The position numbers and the translations under genes are program-made. 64,000 nt of DNA from Roseimicrobium sp. ORNL1 (GTDB lineage Bacteria; Verrucomicrobiota; Verrucomicrobiia; Verrucomicrobiales; Verrucomicrobiaceae), in assembly GCF_011044495.1 (NCBI RefSeq), contig NZ_CP049143.1, forward strand, positions 5,642,001-5,706,000, written 5' to 3'. Position 1 is the stretch's first letter. Each line of letters starts with the position of its first letter. Shown in pieces: positions 23,702-32,304 of the stretch. The notes below the pieces were generated by a model that did no database searches, was not told the origin of the DNA, and was given only the letters and a program-made list of their open reading frames with translations.

Positions 23702-25432
23702 ATGCGTCCGCATCTCCTCACGCTGGCTTCCGCACTCCTGCCCCTTCTGCCCACGGCACTCGGCGCTGCCCCCGCCCTCATCCTGCACGGTGGCAAGGTC
23801 ATCACGGTGGATGACAAGTTCTCCATCCACCAGGCCATTGCCATTGAAGATGGAAAGATTCTCGCAGTTGGCAGCGATGCCGAGGTAACAGCACTCAAGG
23901 GTCCGGACACGCAGGTGCTCAATCTGGAAGGCAAGACCGTGATGCCCGGGCTCATGGATTCACACGTGCATCCGCGCGCGGCGCTGACGGAGTTCGATCA
24001 CGAGATGCCCATCATGGAGTCCATCCAGGACGTGCTGGACTACATTGCCATGAGAGCGAAGGCCGCGCCAGAGGGCTCGGGCATCGTGGTCAGCCAGGTC
24101 TTCATTACGCGACTCAAGGAACAACGATATCCCACCCGCGCAGAGCTGGACTCCGTGGCACCGAATCATCCTGTGAGCTTTGCCACCGGCCCGGATGCGA
24201 TGCTGAACTCGCTCGCGCTGCAGATGAGCGGCATCACCAAGGACTTCAAGATCACGGATGGTGGTCCCGGCAAAGTGGAACTGGATCCGACCACGGGTGA
24301 ACCCACCGGCCTGCTGCGGGAGATGGGACGCTTCATCAAGGTGAAGCAGACAACGAAATCCCCCACCCCGGCACAGGTCTATGAGCGGACCATTGAGCTC
24401 TTCCGCGACTACAACAGCGTGGGCCTCACCACCGTGTGCGATCGCGGCGCCAGCGCGGACTCCATCGCCCGGTATGAATCCATGCTGAAGAAGGGAGACC
24501 TCACCGTGCGCATGCGCTGTTCCCACACCTTCAGCAGCGGCGGCATGTGGCGCACCATCGAGCAGAGCATCGATCAGGTGCTACAGAATCCGCTGACCAA
24601 AGGCGATGACATGCTGCGCATCGTCGGCACGAAGATCTGGCTGGATGGCGGCATGCTGACCGGCAGTGCCTACATGCGGGAACCCTGGGGAGTGAGCAAG
24701 ATCTACGGCATCAGCGATCCCGCCTTCAAGGGTACGCTGAATGTGCCGCCGGACAAGCTGCGCCAGATGATTGACAAGGTCACCAGCGCCGGCCTGCAAT
24801 TCACCGCGCACAGCGTGGGTGACGGCGCGGTGCATGAGTTGCTGGATGCCTATGAGGAGATCAACACGAAGCACTCCATCCGCGACACGCGCTCCTGCAT
24901 CACGCACAGCAATTTCATGAGCAAGGAGGACGTCGAGCGCGCGGCGAAGCTCGGGGTGATGATGGACATCCAGCCCATCTGGCTGCATCTGGACTCACGC
25001 ACGCTGCTGGCCCAGTTCGGCCAGGACCGCACACGCTGGTTCCAACCGCTGAAGACCATCTTCGAAACCGGCGGCATCGTCGGTGGTGGTAGCGACCACA
25101 TGCAGAAGATTGGCTCCTTCCGCTCGGTGAATCCCTACAATCCCTGGCTGGGCATGTGGATTGCCATCACGCGAAAGGCACGTCACCTCGATGCTCCCAT
25201 GCATCCTGAGGAAGCGCTCACTCGCGAGCAGGCGATTCGTTTCTACACGGTGAACAATGCGAAGATCCTCTTCCTGGAGCAGGTCACGGGCACCCTGGAG
25301 AAGGGCAAGGCCGCAGACTTGATTCTCGTGGATCGCGATCCGCTGATCTGTCCCATCGATGACCTGCCCAAGACCACTGTCCTCAAGACATGGCTGCAGG
25401 GCAAGCTGGTGCACGAAGCCAAGGCAAACTAA
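23702..25432 (+). CDS. exported amidohydrolase (Amidohydro_3, YtcJ-like)
   Basis: A 576-residue protein with a signal peptide (about 1-22, ending LGAA). The Amidohydro_3/YtcJ-like layout is clear: ALILHGGKVITVDD at the start, the metal motif MPGLMDSHVHP (H88, H90), a late GGGSDHMQ with the catalytic aspartate, LTREQAIRFYTVNNAKILFLE and GKAADLILVDRDPL at the end. Such enzymes hydrolyse amide, N-formyl or lactam bonds; the substrate is not predictable. It follows the first amidohydrolase by 200 bases on the same strand but with intervening repeats, so co-transcription is uncertain. Confidence 0.85.
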   Translation: MRPHLLTLASALLPLLPTALGAAPALILHGGKVITVDDKFSIHQAIAIEDGKILAVGSDAEVTALKGPDTQVLNLEGKTVMPGLMDSHVHPRAALTEFDHEMPIMESIQDVLDYIAMRAKAAPEGSGIVVSQVFITRLKEQRYPTRAELDSVAPNHPVSFATGPDAMLNSLALQMSGITKDFKITDGGPGKVELDPTTGEPTGLLREMGRFIKVKQTTKSPTPAQVYERTIELFRDYNSVGLTTVCDRGASADSIARYESMLKKGDLTVRMRCSHTFSSGGMWRTIEQSIDQVLQNPLTKGDDMLRIVGTKIWLDGGMLTGSAYMREPWGVSKIYGISDPAFKGTLNVPPDKLRQMIDKVTSAGLQFTAHSVGDGAVHELLDAYEEINTKHSIRDTRSCITHSNFMSKEDVERAAKLGVMMDIQPIWLHLDSRTLLAQFGQDRTRWFQPLKTIFETGGIVGGGSDHMQKIGSFRSVNPYNPWLGMWIAITRKARHLDAPMHPEEALTREQAIRFYTVNNAKILFLEQVTGTLEKGKAADLILVDRDPLICPIDDLPKTTVLKTWLQGKLVHEAKAN

Positions 25433-25448
25433 GCGCGCCACGCATCGC

Positions 25449-25670
25449 TCAGCGCACGACGCGATACACGCCACCGCAAGGCTCGGCCATGGGCTGCACG
25501 CGGTGCGTTTCCATGAGCTTGGCCCACACCGACGGGAGTTCCTTGATCATCTCAGGGTGCTCACTGGCGGTGCGTCGTACCACCTGGCGCAGGGTAAAAC
25601 GTTCCCCTCCCACCGCACGGCATATACTCAGCACGTAACTCTCCGCCTGAAATTCTTTGGTCGTGTTCAC
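25449..25670 (-). CDS. small wHTH-like hypothetical protein
   Basis: A 73-residue protein starting at a GTG (25670) with GAAAGGAAG about 8 bases upstream, a good ribosome site for this genome. Its helix-rich sequence (LRQVVRRTASEHPEMIKELPSV, then WAKLMETHRVQPM, ending GGVYRVV) looks like a small winged-helix fold, but no family is recognised. It ends 16 bases from the convergent amidohydrolase stop and is divergent from the DDAH-like gene. Codon use and amino-acid balance look genuine. Confidence 0.55.
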   Translation of the reverse strand: MNTTKEFQAESYVLSICRAVGGERFTLRQVVRRTASEHPEMIKELPSVWAKLMETHRVQPMAEPCGGVYRVVR

Positions 25671-25790
25671 TCGTGATCGCTTCCTTTCGGCGGAGGGTTC
25701 GCAACAAACATGGCTTCCGCGTGCATTTTATTTTGCATGGTAGGCCACAGTGAACGCAGCAATGTCCTCACCACATGTGTCAGACCATTC

Positions 25791-26582
25791 ATGCACCGGA
25801 TGCTGTTATGTCCTCCGGAGTTCTATGAAGTCCGGTACGAGATCAATGCGTGGATGAGCCTGGCCGATGCCCCTGACCACGAGCTTGCAGTGAAGCAGTG
25901 GGAAGGACTGCGCGAATGCCTGCTGGGTATCGGTTGCGCAGTGGATTGCCTGCCACCACAATCCGGCTGGCCGGACATGGTCTTCACTGCGAATGCTGGC
26001 GTAGTGCGCGGAACCAGCGTGCTTCTGAGCAATTTCCGCCACGAGGAGCGCGCCGGGGAATCTCCGTGGAATGCACTGTGGTTCCAGCAGCACGGTTATG
26101 AGGTCGCTCGCATTCCCGCGCATCTAGCCTTCGAAGGAGAAGGCGACGCCTTGCAGTGCGGCAAGGTCTGGGTCTGCGGCTACGGCTTCCGCACAGATGA
26201 AAAGGCACATCGCTGGGTGGAGGATTGGGCTCGCGAGCCTGTGGTGAGTGTGCACCTCGTGGACCCTCACTTCTACCATCTGGACACCTGCTTCTGCCCT
26301 CTGCGTGAAGACTTCGCGTTATTGCATCCCGAGGCCTTCGACTCCATCGGGCAAAATGCCATTCGCACCCTGATCCCAGAGCTCATTGAGGTCACCGGAG
26401 AAGAAGCGCGGCGCTTTGCCTGCAACGCCATCGTATCCGGTTCCCACATACTGCTGCCGGAGGGATGTGAACAAACAGAACATCGACTGCAGGACCACGG
26501 CTACCAGACGCATGCGCTGGCGATGAGTGAGTTCATCAAAGCGGGTGGTGCCTGCAAATGCCTGGCTCTCGTACTGGAGTGA
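25791..26582 (+). CDS. amidinotransferase / dimethylarginine dimethylaminohydrolase-like protein
   Basis: A 263-residue pentein-fold protein of the DDAH/arginine-deiminase type. The N-terminal LLCPPEFYEVRYEINAWM is typical, DMVFTANAG supplies the acidic substrate-binding region, FYHLDTCFCPL supplies the catalytic His, and the C-terminal GGACKCLAL supplies the nucleophilic Cys. Substrates in this family are methylated arginines, arginine or related guanidino compounds. The frame is open from 25710, but homology begins at 25791. It is close to, but on the opposite strand from, the lysine operon, so a shared role is not assumed. Confidence 0.85.
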   Translation: MHRMLLCPPEFYEVRYEINAWMSLADAPDHELAVKQWEGLRECLLGIGCAVDCLPPQSGWPDMVFTANAGVVRGTSVLLSNFRHEERAGESPWNALWFQQHGYEVARIPAHLAFEGEGDALQCGKVWVCGYGFRTDEKAHRWVEDWAREPVVSVHLVDPHFYHLDTCFCPLREDFALLHPEAFDSIGQNAIRTLIPELIEVTGEEARRFACNAIVSGSHILLPEGCEQTEHRLQDHGYQTHALAMSEFIKAGGACKCLALVLE

Positions 26583-26660
26583 GTAATGACTTCCTCTATG
26601 GGCCAATTACCATCCTTCATGTTTGACTCTGCGCCTAAAGAAAGGCTATACTGACCTCGT

Positions 26661-26880
26661 GTTCTAAAAGGGAAGGAGGTGCCGATGACTGGCTGCCGTA
26701 TTTACCGAACCATTTGAACCGCAAGCGGTCCTGCCACAGGGCGGGAGAAGTCCGCTGCGACGCCTAGAAAAAATGCCCGCACCGCCATCGATGCGTGTGT
26801 GGATGTTTTGCCAATACCAACCCGGATGAGGGCAGTTGGTAATGCCTGTCCGGACGAAATCCCAAGAAAGGCTTTTCCCC
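26661..26880 (+). ncRNA. candidate structured leader RNA upstream of the YbaK-type gene
   Basis: After the leader frame comes a two-part hairpin: AGCGG (26724-26728) pairs with CCGCT (26752-26756), and inside it CCTGCC (26730-26735) pairs with GGCGGG (26740-26745) around a 4-base loop. Further on, CCGGA (26822-26826) pairs with TCCGG (26849-26853) and GGCA (26831-26834) with TGCC (26843-26846); the loop holds GTTGGTA (26835-26841), complementary to TACCAAC just upstream (26815-26821), which allows a pseudoknot. No known riboswitch class is recognised. The call rests on base pairing only. Confidence 0.4.
26685..26717 (+). CDS. putative 10-residue leader peptide with consensus Shine-Dalgarno
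   Basis: An ATG preceded by AAGGAGGT (26673-26680) at ideal spacing opens a 10-codon frame (MTGCRIYRTI) ending in TGA. Such a full anti-SD match is rare in this window. It lies within a 300-base intergenic region upstream of the YbaK-type gene and is followed by strong predicted RNA structure. Confidence 0.35.
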   Translation: MTGCRIYRTI

Positions 26881-26882
26881 CC

Positions 26883-27344
26883 ATGCTTGCTCAGAAACTC
26901 AAAGATTTCCTCGATCAGAAGAAGGTGAAGTACATCACCATCGCGCACTCTCCGGCGTTCACCACGCAGGAAGTGGCCCAGTCCGCGCACGTGCCTGGCC
27001 GTATCATGGCCAAGACCGTGATGGTCATCATCGATGACGCGCTCGCCATGGCCGTGCTGCCATCCAATCACCGGGTCATGCTTGATGACCTGCGCGATGT
27101 CACCGGCACGGAAGATGTGCGCCTCGCGCGCGAAGATGAGTTCAAGAGCTTCTTCCCCGATTGCGAAGCCGGCGCAATGCCTCCCTTCGGCAATCTGTAT
27201 GATATGTCCGTGTATGTGTCCCCGCTGCTGGCGGATGAGACCGAGATCGCCTTCAATGCGGGCTCGCACACGGAGATCATCAAGATGCTCTACCGCGACT
27301 TCGAGCGCCTCGTGTCCCCACGTGTGGCGAACTTCACGACTTGA
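26883..27344 (+). CDS. YbaK/prolyl-tRNA-deacylase domain protein
   Basis: A 153-residue protein of the YbaK/EbsC/ProX-type editing-domain family. MLAQKLKDFLDQKKVKYITIAHSPAFTTQEVA is the typical N-terminus, followed by AKTVMVIIDD (catalytic-lysine region), AVLPSNHRVMLDDL and GAMPPFGNLYDMSVYV. Relatives hydrolyse mischarged aminoacyl-tRNAs. The frame is open from 26799, but the family start is the ATG at 26883. An unusual structured leader with a strong SD mini-ORF lies just upstream. Confidence 0.88.
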   Translation: MLAQKLKDFLDQKKVKYITIAHSPAFTTQEVAQSAHVPGRIMAKTVMVIIDDALAMAVLPSNHRVMLDDLRDVTGTEDVRLAREDEFKSFFPDCEAGAMPPFGNLYDMSVYVSPLLADETEIAFNAGSHTEIIKMLYRDFERLVSPRVANFTT

Positions 27345-27373
27345 TGCCTTGAGAGTGTGATTCGCGTTTGGGT

Positions 27374-27536
27374 AACCACTAATGCACACTAACGAACACT
27401 AATTTTTGAAACCTGAAGGAGCCATCGATGCCATGTAAGATTGGGAGTGACCAGACTCCGCTTACCTTCCTGTGCAAACCTTCACAGCGATCTCGCCCTC
27501 AAAAATTAGTGCCTATTAGTGTTCATTAGTGGTTTT
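27374..27536. repeat. inverted repeat with CACTAAT motifs
   Basis: Arms at 27374-27409 and 27500-27536 are near-perfect inverted copies (AACCACTAATGCACACTAAC versus AACCACTAATGAACACTAAT, both ending in CACTAATTTTTG) separated by about 90 bases. Degenerate relatives (ATTAGCGAACG, TATTAGCGG) occur at about 27588-27615. The interval 27345-27640 has no gene. It lies between the convergent YbaK-type gene and the lysine operon, so a long transcribed hairpin could form from either side. Confidence 0.7.
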
Positions 27537-27640
27537 CCCAACGCACCATTCTCTCCAGGCGCCAATCCTCCCTTTCACCTCTCCTCCATTAGCGAACGTC
27601 AGCGTCTATTAGCGGTCTACCTGCTGCATCCTAGCATTGC

Positions 27641-29017
27641 TTAATGCACCAGCTGCACCCGCGGATCCACCGCGGCGATGATGGCGCTCACGGACTTTTG
27701 ATTGAATCCCTTGAAGCCGCCTTTGCGCTGGAGATTCTCCAGGTGGCTGCCAATGGCGCCTTCGCGCATGAAGGTGTCGTACTGCTGCTGCGTGATCAAT
27801 CCCTCACGCCGCAATCGCTCTGCGCGCTCTGGGCGCACCGCCCAGCGTTCCCCTTCGGTGAAGGCCTGCTTGAGGAAGGGCAGATCCGAGAAGGGCTTCA
27901 TGGTCTGAACTCCTTCGCTCGCGAGCTGCTCTCGCAGGAGTGCATAGTCAAAGCGGCACTCCAGATGATGCATGCCGGCCTGGAGGAAGCTCTCTCCATG
28001 CAGTCCCACCCACAGCCCGATTGTCCCCAGGCGCGACGAGTGCGGAAGCTGGATGCGTGAAAAATCGATCTCCGTCTCCTCCGGCTCCAGATCCACATCA
28101 CAGAACGCCACCAATCCCTCCACCGGCTGCTCCAGAATCTGCGCCCCCCACCCCGCCTGGGCACCGGCGTAGTAGCGCTCCCGCCGCTCGAAGCCCAGCT
28201 TCTCCAGGGCCTGCATAAGGTCCACGAAATGATGGCGTGATGAACGGAAGGTGTGGTGATCATGATTGGCCCAGCCCAGTCCCAGCCGATCCTGGCGCGC
28301 CTTCTGGACCTGTGCCGCCCGGTTGCGCCGCTGCCAGAAGGTGCGCTCTTCCGCGAAGATGGCCGCACAAGCGACATCACGACCCGCCACGCCAATCACG
28401 CGATTCAGCCACGATTGGGTGCGGCTCCACCCGACCGCGTCATCCTCAAAATCGCGTGGCCGCGTCCTCCAGCTTTCATGGGCAATCAAGGTCGCCGCTG
28501 CGCGCCCCGGCACCAGCGTCGCGGGAATGTAGCCGCGATACCCGCGCCTTTCGACGACCAGGAGTCGCACGCCGTTCTCCTCTGCTACCACCGCCGTTCG
28601 GTAGCGCGTAAGGGGTGAGCCGTTGAGGTTCCCGCTGACTCCGTGAGCCGCGAGGAAATCTGCGATGCTGTCCGCATGGATCGCGACCGTCATCGGCTCA
28701 TCGGGATCCGCCACGAGCACCCGGGGTAGCATCGCCTCCGGATGCCACAGTGCCGGCGCTCCCTCCGGCGTCTCGCCAAGCGGGTCCAGCGTGTAGCCTG
28801 CCTCGCGGAAGGTCCGCAATTCCTCCTCATGCACCGCCAGGTGATCCACCCAGTCGATCAAGAGGGTGCCTGTTTCATCCCGCATGCGCCTTTCCAGCGC
28901 CGCAATGAACTCAGACTTCGAGGCACAGGCGTGCAAGCACTCGATGACCGCGTCCTCTGCCTCCTGGCAAAGCGGCCAGTCGAACCTGGATTCCCTTGAG
29001 GTGTCTGATGTCTCCAT
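27641..29017 (-). CDS. VOC-like protein in lysine operon, candidate 2-oxoadipate-type dioxygenase
   Basis: A 458-residue protein I do not recognise with certainty. Residues 251-262 (NHDHHTFRSSRH) contain DHxxFR, the metal-His/Arg spacing of the DUF1338/HglS group of the vicinal-oxygen-chelate superfamily, followed at the expected distance by GFERRERYY and VAFCDVDL. The N-terminal part shows the same pattern in weaker form (VDHLAVH at 57-63, then REAGYTLDPLG and LPRVLVAD), which suggests two VOC-like halves. HGESFLQAGMHHLECRFD (340-357) could supply the remaining His/Glu ligands. It is the third gene after lysine aminotransferase and the semialdehyde dehydrogenase, where an enzyme acting on aminoadipate or oxoadipate is expected. 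Overall similarity to known HglS is weak. Confidence 0.5.
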   Translation of the reverse strand: METSDTSRESRFDWPLCQEAEDAVIECLHACASKSEFIAALERRMRDETGTLLIDWVDHLAVHEEELRTFREAGYTLDPLGETPEGAPALWHPEAMLPRVLVADPDEPMTVAIHADSIADFLAAHGVSGNLNGSPLTRYRTAVVAEENGVRLLVVERRGYRGYIPATLVPGRAAATLIAHESWRTRPRDFEDDAVGWSRTQSWLNRVIGVAGRDVACAAIFAEERTFWQRRNRAAQVQKARQDRLGLGWANHDHHTFRSSRHHFVDLMQALEKLGFERRERYYAGAQAGWGAQILEQPVEGLVAFCDVDLEPEETEIDFSRIQLPHSSRLGTIGLWVGLHGESFLQAGMHHLECRFDYALLREQLASEGVQTMKPFSDLPFLKQAFTEGERWAVRPERAERLRREGLITQQQYDTFMREGAIGSHLENLQRKGGFKGFNQKSVSAIIAAVDPRVQLVH

Positions 29018-29168
29018 CTTCGTTCCCGTGTGGGCAGTTGCTCGAACAAAGCATATACACTTTTCGCAGTTGGATAGCTCGATCGAAATTACAGTTCAAT
29101 ACAGTGTAGTTGGAATCACTAGAATGTCCTACGATGTTGCAAACGCGTCCTTACAAGACTCCCCACCT

Positions 29169-30788
29169 TCACTGCTCTGAGTCGCCGCCAAATTTGATGC
29201 CCTGGGCCAGCGGCATGTCCTTGCCATAGTTGATGGTGTTCGTCTGCCGGCGCATGTAGTTCTTCCATGCATCGGAGCCGCTTTCCCTGCCGCCGCCGGT
29301 GTCCTTCTCTCCGCCAAAGGCGCCTCCGATTTCTGCTCCACTGGTGCCCGCGTTCACATTGGCAATGCCGCAATCACTCCCCACCACGCTGAGGAACTGT
29401 TCCGCCTCCCGGAAGTCATTGGTGAAAATCGCCGAGCTCAGACCTTGGGGCACATCGTTATGCATCGTCAAAGCATCCCCGAAGTGCTCGTACGTCATGA
29501 AGTACAGCAGTGGCGCAAAGGTCTCCTCCTGAACAATCGGCATTTCGGGTGCGACCTCAGCGATGCAGGGTGTCACGTAGCAACCACCGGGATAGGCATC
29601 CTCCCGCAGCAATTCATCATCCTCAGGCAGGAACATCCCACCCTCATCAGACAGATGCTCGATAGCCAGCACCGTGGCGGTATCCGTGTGTAGAATCTTG
29701 CCGCCACACAACACCGTGCCGCCTTCGCGTTTCAATCGGCGGATGGCATGGATCATGGAAGCCACGGCCTGACGGTTGATGAGAGGGCCCATGAGGGTAT
29801 CTGCATCCAGCGGGTTCCCAATTCGCACCTCCCTGTACGCGCGCAGCAGCCGCTCCTTCAGCGCGCTGGCAATGGACTCGTGCGCGATCACGCGACGCGT
29901 GGAGGTGCAGCGCTGTCCCGCGGTTCCCACGGCGCCGAAGAAGATGGCTCGCACCGCCAAATCGAGATCCGCGCTGGGTGTCACGATCACAGCGTTGTTC
30001 CCTCCAAGTTCCAGCAAGGTGCGGCCCAGTCTCGCATGTACCTGCTGGGCCAGCTTCCGGCCCATGGCGCAGGACCCCGTGGCCGAGATCAGCGGCAGCC
30101 TGCGGTCCTCCACCATCCTCGCGCCTGCCTCTTCCGCCGGTCCACAGAGCAGGGTGAAGATGGCGGGATCTGCCCCAGTCTCATGACACACTTGTGCGGC
30201 AATCTTCGTCACCGCGATGGCACACAGTGGTGTGTGGCTGGAGGGCTTCCACACCACAGAGTCGCCGCACACCGCTGCCAGCGCAGCATTCCACGACCAG
30301 ACGGCTACGGGAAAATTGAAGGCGGTAATCACTCCGATGATGCCCAATGGATGCCACTGCTCCATCAGCCGATGGCTGGGGCGCTCGGAGGCGATGGTCA
30401 ATCCGTGAAGCTGGCGTGATAAGCCGACTGCGAAGTCACAGATATCAATCATCTCCTGCACCTCGCCCTCGCCTTCCGCAAGAATTTTGCCCATCTCCAG
30501 CGTCACCAGTCTTCCTAGGTCTGCCTTGTGATGGCGCAACGCATTGCCCAGCCGGCGCACCGTTTCCCCGCGCACCGGTGCCGGAGTGGTGCGCCACTTC
30601 AGGAATGCCTCCTGCGCTCGCGCAATGGCACGCTCACAATCACCCGCGTCTGCCTGTCTCACCCGGGCAATGACCTCGCCGTCAATCGGCGAGATACTCT
30701 CCAGCGTTTCCCCCCGGCCGCTCCACGCCCCATCGAAGACGCCATCATTCCATGCGGACAATCCAAGACGCTGGAGGCAGGCATCCAT
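29169..30788 (-). CDS. aldehyde dehydrogenase, aminoadipate-semialdehyde (ALDH7/AmaB-like)
   Basis: A 539-residue aldehyde dehydrogenase of the ALDH7 (antiquitin) type. Landmarks: GIIGVITAFNFPVAVWSWN, TLLELGGNNAVIV (catalytic Glu), GTAGQRCTSTRR (catalytic Cys) and the ALDH7-like tail NAGTSGAEIGGAFGGEKDTGGG. ALDH7 enzymes oxidise alpha-aminoadipate semialdehyde to L-2-aminoadipate, the step after lysine 6-aminotransferase. That gene is 39 bases upstream on the same strand, so the assignment is well supported. The ATG at 30788 is chosen; the frame is open to 30827 with no better start. Confidence 0.9.
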   Translation of the reverse strand: MDACLQRLGLSAWNDGVFDGAWSGRGETLESISPIDGEVIARVRQADAGDCERAIARAQEAFLKWRTTPAPVRGETVRRLGNALRHHKADLGRLVTLEMGKILAEGEGEVQEMIDICDFAVGLSRQLHGLTIASERPSHRLMEQWHPLGIIGVITAFNFPVAVWSWNAALAAVCGDSVVWKPSSHTPLCAIAVTKIAAQVCHETGADPAIFTLLCGPAEEAGARMVEDRRLPLISATGSCAMGRKLAQQVHARLGRTLLELGGNNAVIVTPSADLDLAVRAIFFGAVGTAGQRCTSTRRVIAHESIASALKERLLRAYREVRIGNPLDADTLMGPLINRQAVASMIHAIRRLKREGGTVLCGGKILHTDTATVLAIEHLSDEGGMFLPEDDELLREDAYPGGCYVTPCIAEVAPEMPIVQEETFAPLLYFMTYEHFGDALTMHNDVPQGLSSAIFTNDFREAEQFLSVVGSDCGIANVNAGTSGAEIGGAFGGEKDTGGGRESGSDAWKNYMRRQTNTINYGKDMPLAQGIKFGGDSEQ

Positions 30789-30827
30789 GACGGTGGAAAC
30801 AATAGGTGGCCAATAGGAGGAGCGCAC

Positions 30828-32168
30828 TCACACGACGGGAAGCGAAGTGCGCCGGCATTGCTTCTCGAGAATCTCAATGGTCCGATCAATCGCACTCTCC
30901 GGGAGGTCCAATGCCGGACGGAAGCGGATGGATCGTTCCCCGGATCGCAGCGCCAGCAGTCCCAGGTCGTACAGTCCCTTGTAGAACTCGTCCCGAATCT
31001 GGCGGGTGGGCAGGTCAAAGGCGATCATGAGCCCACGCCCACGCACCGCCGTGATCACGGGATGCACGCTTGAGAAGATGCGGAGGGCCTCCAGAAACTT
31101 GTCCCCCACAAAGGCCGCATGCTCCAGCAACCCCTCCTGCTCGATGAGCCGGAGCACATGCGTGGCGCGCACCATGTCCACCAGGCTTCCGCCCCAGGTG
31201 GAATTGATGCGGCCCGAGAGGCGGAAGACATTATCCGGCACCTCATCCAGGCGCGGCCCGGCCATCACCCCACACGCCTGCACCTTCTTGCCGAAGGCCA
31301 GCAGGTCCGGCAGGACTCCAAAGTGCTGGCAACACCACATGCGCCCCGTGGTACCTCCACCGGTCTGCACTTCATCAAAGATGAGCAGGATGTCATGCTC
31401 GTCGCATACCTTGCGCAGCGCGCGCAGCCAGGCGGCACTGAAGTGACGATCGCCGCCCTCACCTTGAATGGGTTCAATGATGATCGCGGCAATGTCCTCG
31501 TGGTCACGCTCCACCACATTCCGCAGCACCGCCTCGCACTGCGCCTCCTTGCGCGCGGCATCCTTCTCCCGGTCCGATTCCGCCAGGTTGAAGTCCAGCG
31601 CAGGCGCCGCCACCCTCGGCCAGGGAAACTTCGCAAAGTGCGCCGTCTTCACTGGGTCCGTATTTGTCAGACTCAAGGTGTAGCCACTGCGCCCGTGAAA
31701 CGCCTGCTCGAAATGCAAAATGGCCGTGCCGCGCTCACCACGGCCTGCAGCCAGATTCTTCCGCACCTTCCAGTCCATGGCTGCCTTCAGGGCATTCTCC
31801 ACGGCGAGAGCCCCGCCTTCAATGAAGAAGTACCGCTCCAACGGAGGCAGTCCGGCGACGTCGCGGAAGGTGCGGACGAACTCGGCGTACAGCGTGGAAT
31901 ACACATCCGAGTTCGCCGCCTTCGCCCGGGCGGCCACCAATAGATCCCGTTCAACCTCGGGACGATGCATCCCGGGGTGATTGAATCCGAGGGGCAGCGA
32001 GCCGAAACATCCATACAGGTCCAGGATGGTCCGCCCCGTAGCAGCATCCACCACATTGCAGCCCTTGCTCTTCTCAAGGTCCAGGACAATGCCAAATCCA
32101 TCCAGAAGGATGTGCTGGCCCAGCGTGCGGAGAGCTTCCGCCGGGGCAATATGCCTGCGTGCACTCAT
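30828..32168 (-). CDS. lat: L-lysine 6-aminotransferase
   Basis: A 446-residue class-III PLP aminotransferase of the lysine epsilon-aminotransferase kind. Landmarks: LDLYGCFGSLPLGFNHP, RYFFIEGGALAVENALKAAMDWK, FEQAFHGRSGYTLSLTNTDP, IIIEPIQGEGGDRHFS, LLIFDEVQTGGGTTGRMWCCQHFGV and the PLP lysine in LLAFGKKVQACGV. The order and the segment SGRINSTWGGSLVDMVRA match LAT. It transfers the epsilon-amino group of lysine to 2-oxoglutarate, giving aminoadipate semialdehyde. First gene of a three-gene operon with the ALDH and the VOC-like protein. The start at 32168 (MSARRH) is taken over 32183. Confidence 0.9.
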   Translation of the reverse strand: MSARRHIAPAEALRTLGQHILLDGFGIVLDLEKSKGCNVVDAATGRTILDLYGCFGSLPLGFNHPGMHRPEVERDLLVAARAKAANSDVYSTLYAEFVRTFRDVAGLPPLERYFFIEGGALAVENALKAAMDWKVRKNLAAGRGERGTAILHFEQAFHGRSGYTLSLTNTDPVKTAHFAKFPWPRVAAPALDFNLAESDREKDAARKEAQCEAVLRNVVERDHEDIAAIIIEPIQGEGGDRHFSAAWLRALRKVCDEHDILLIFDEVQTGGGTTGRMWCCQHFGVLPDLLAFGKKVQACGVMAGPRLDEVPDNVFRLSGRINSTWGGSLVDMVRATHVLRLIEQEGLLEHAAFVGDKFLEALRIFSSVHPVITAVRGRGLMIAFDLPTRQIRDEFYKGLYDLGLLALRSGERSIRFRPALDLPESAIDRTIEILEKQCRRTSLPVV

Positions 32169-32304
32169 AACAAAGGATACCAAGCTTAACCCCCGCTCGC
32201 AACGCTCGTGGACGGGAAGAAGCAGGGTATTATTTTGAACGCATACCCGCTTATAGAGTCGCTTTTGCCTTGCTCATGGCTGAGCCCTCGCGCTACTTGC
32301 GGTG

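Noticed and set aside
26661-26760. Resemblance to a cobalamin riboswitch (GGGAA-N3-GGTG)
   Set aside because: The later B12-box and the conserved CCGC/ACTG core are absent, and the GGAGG is better explained as a Shine-Dalgarno for the mini-ORF.
27641-29017. Straight annotation as HglS (DUF1338)
   Set aside because: Only the DHxxFR motif and the spacing of following strands agree; the overall sequence does not match the HglS I know, so it is kept as a VOC-like candidate.
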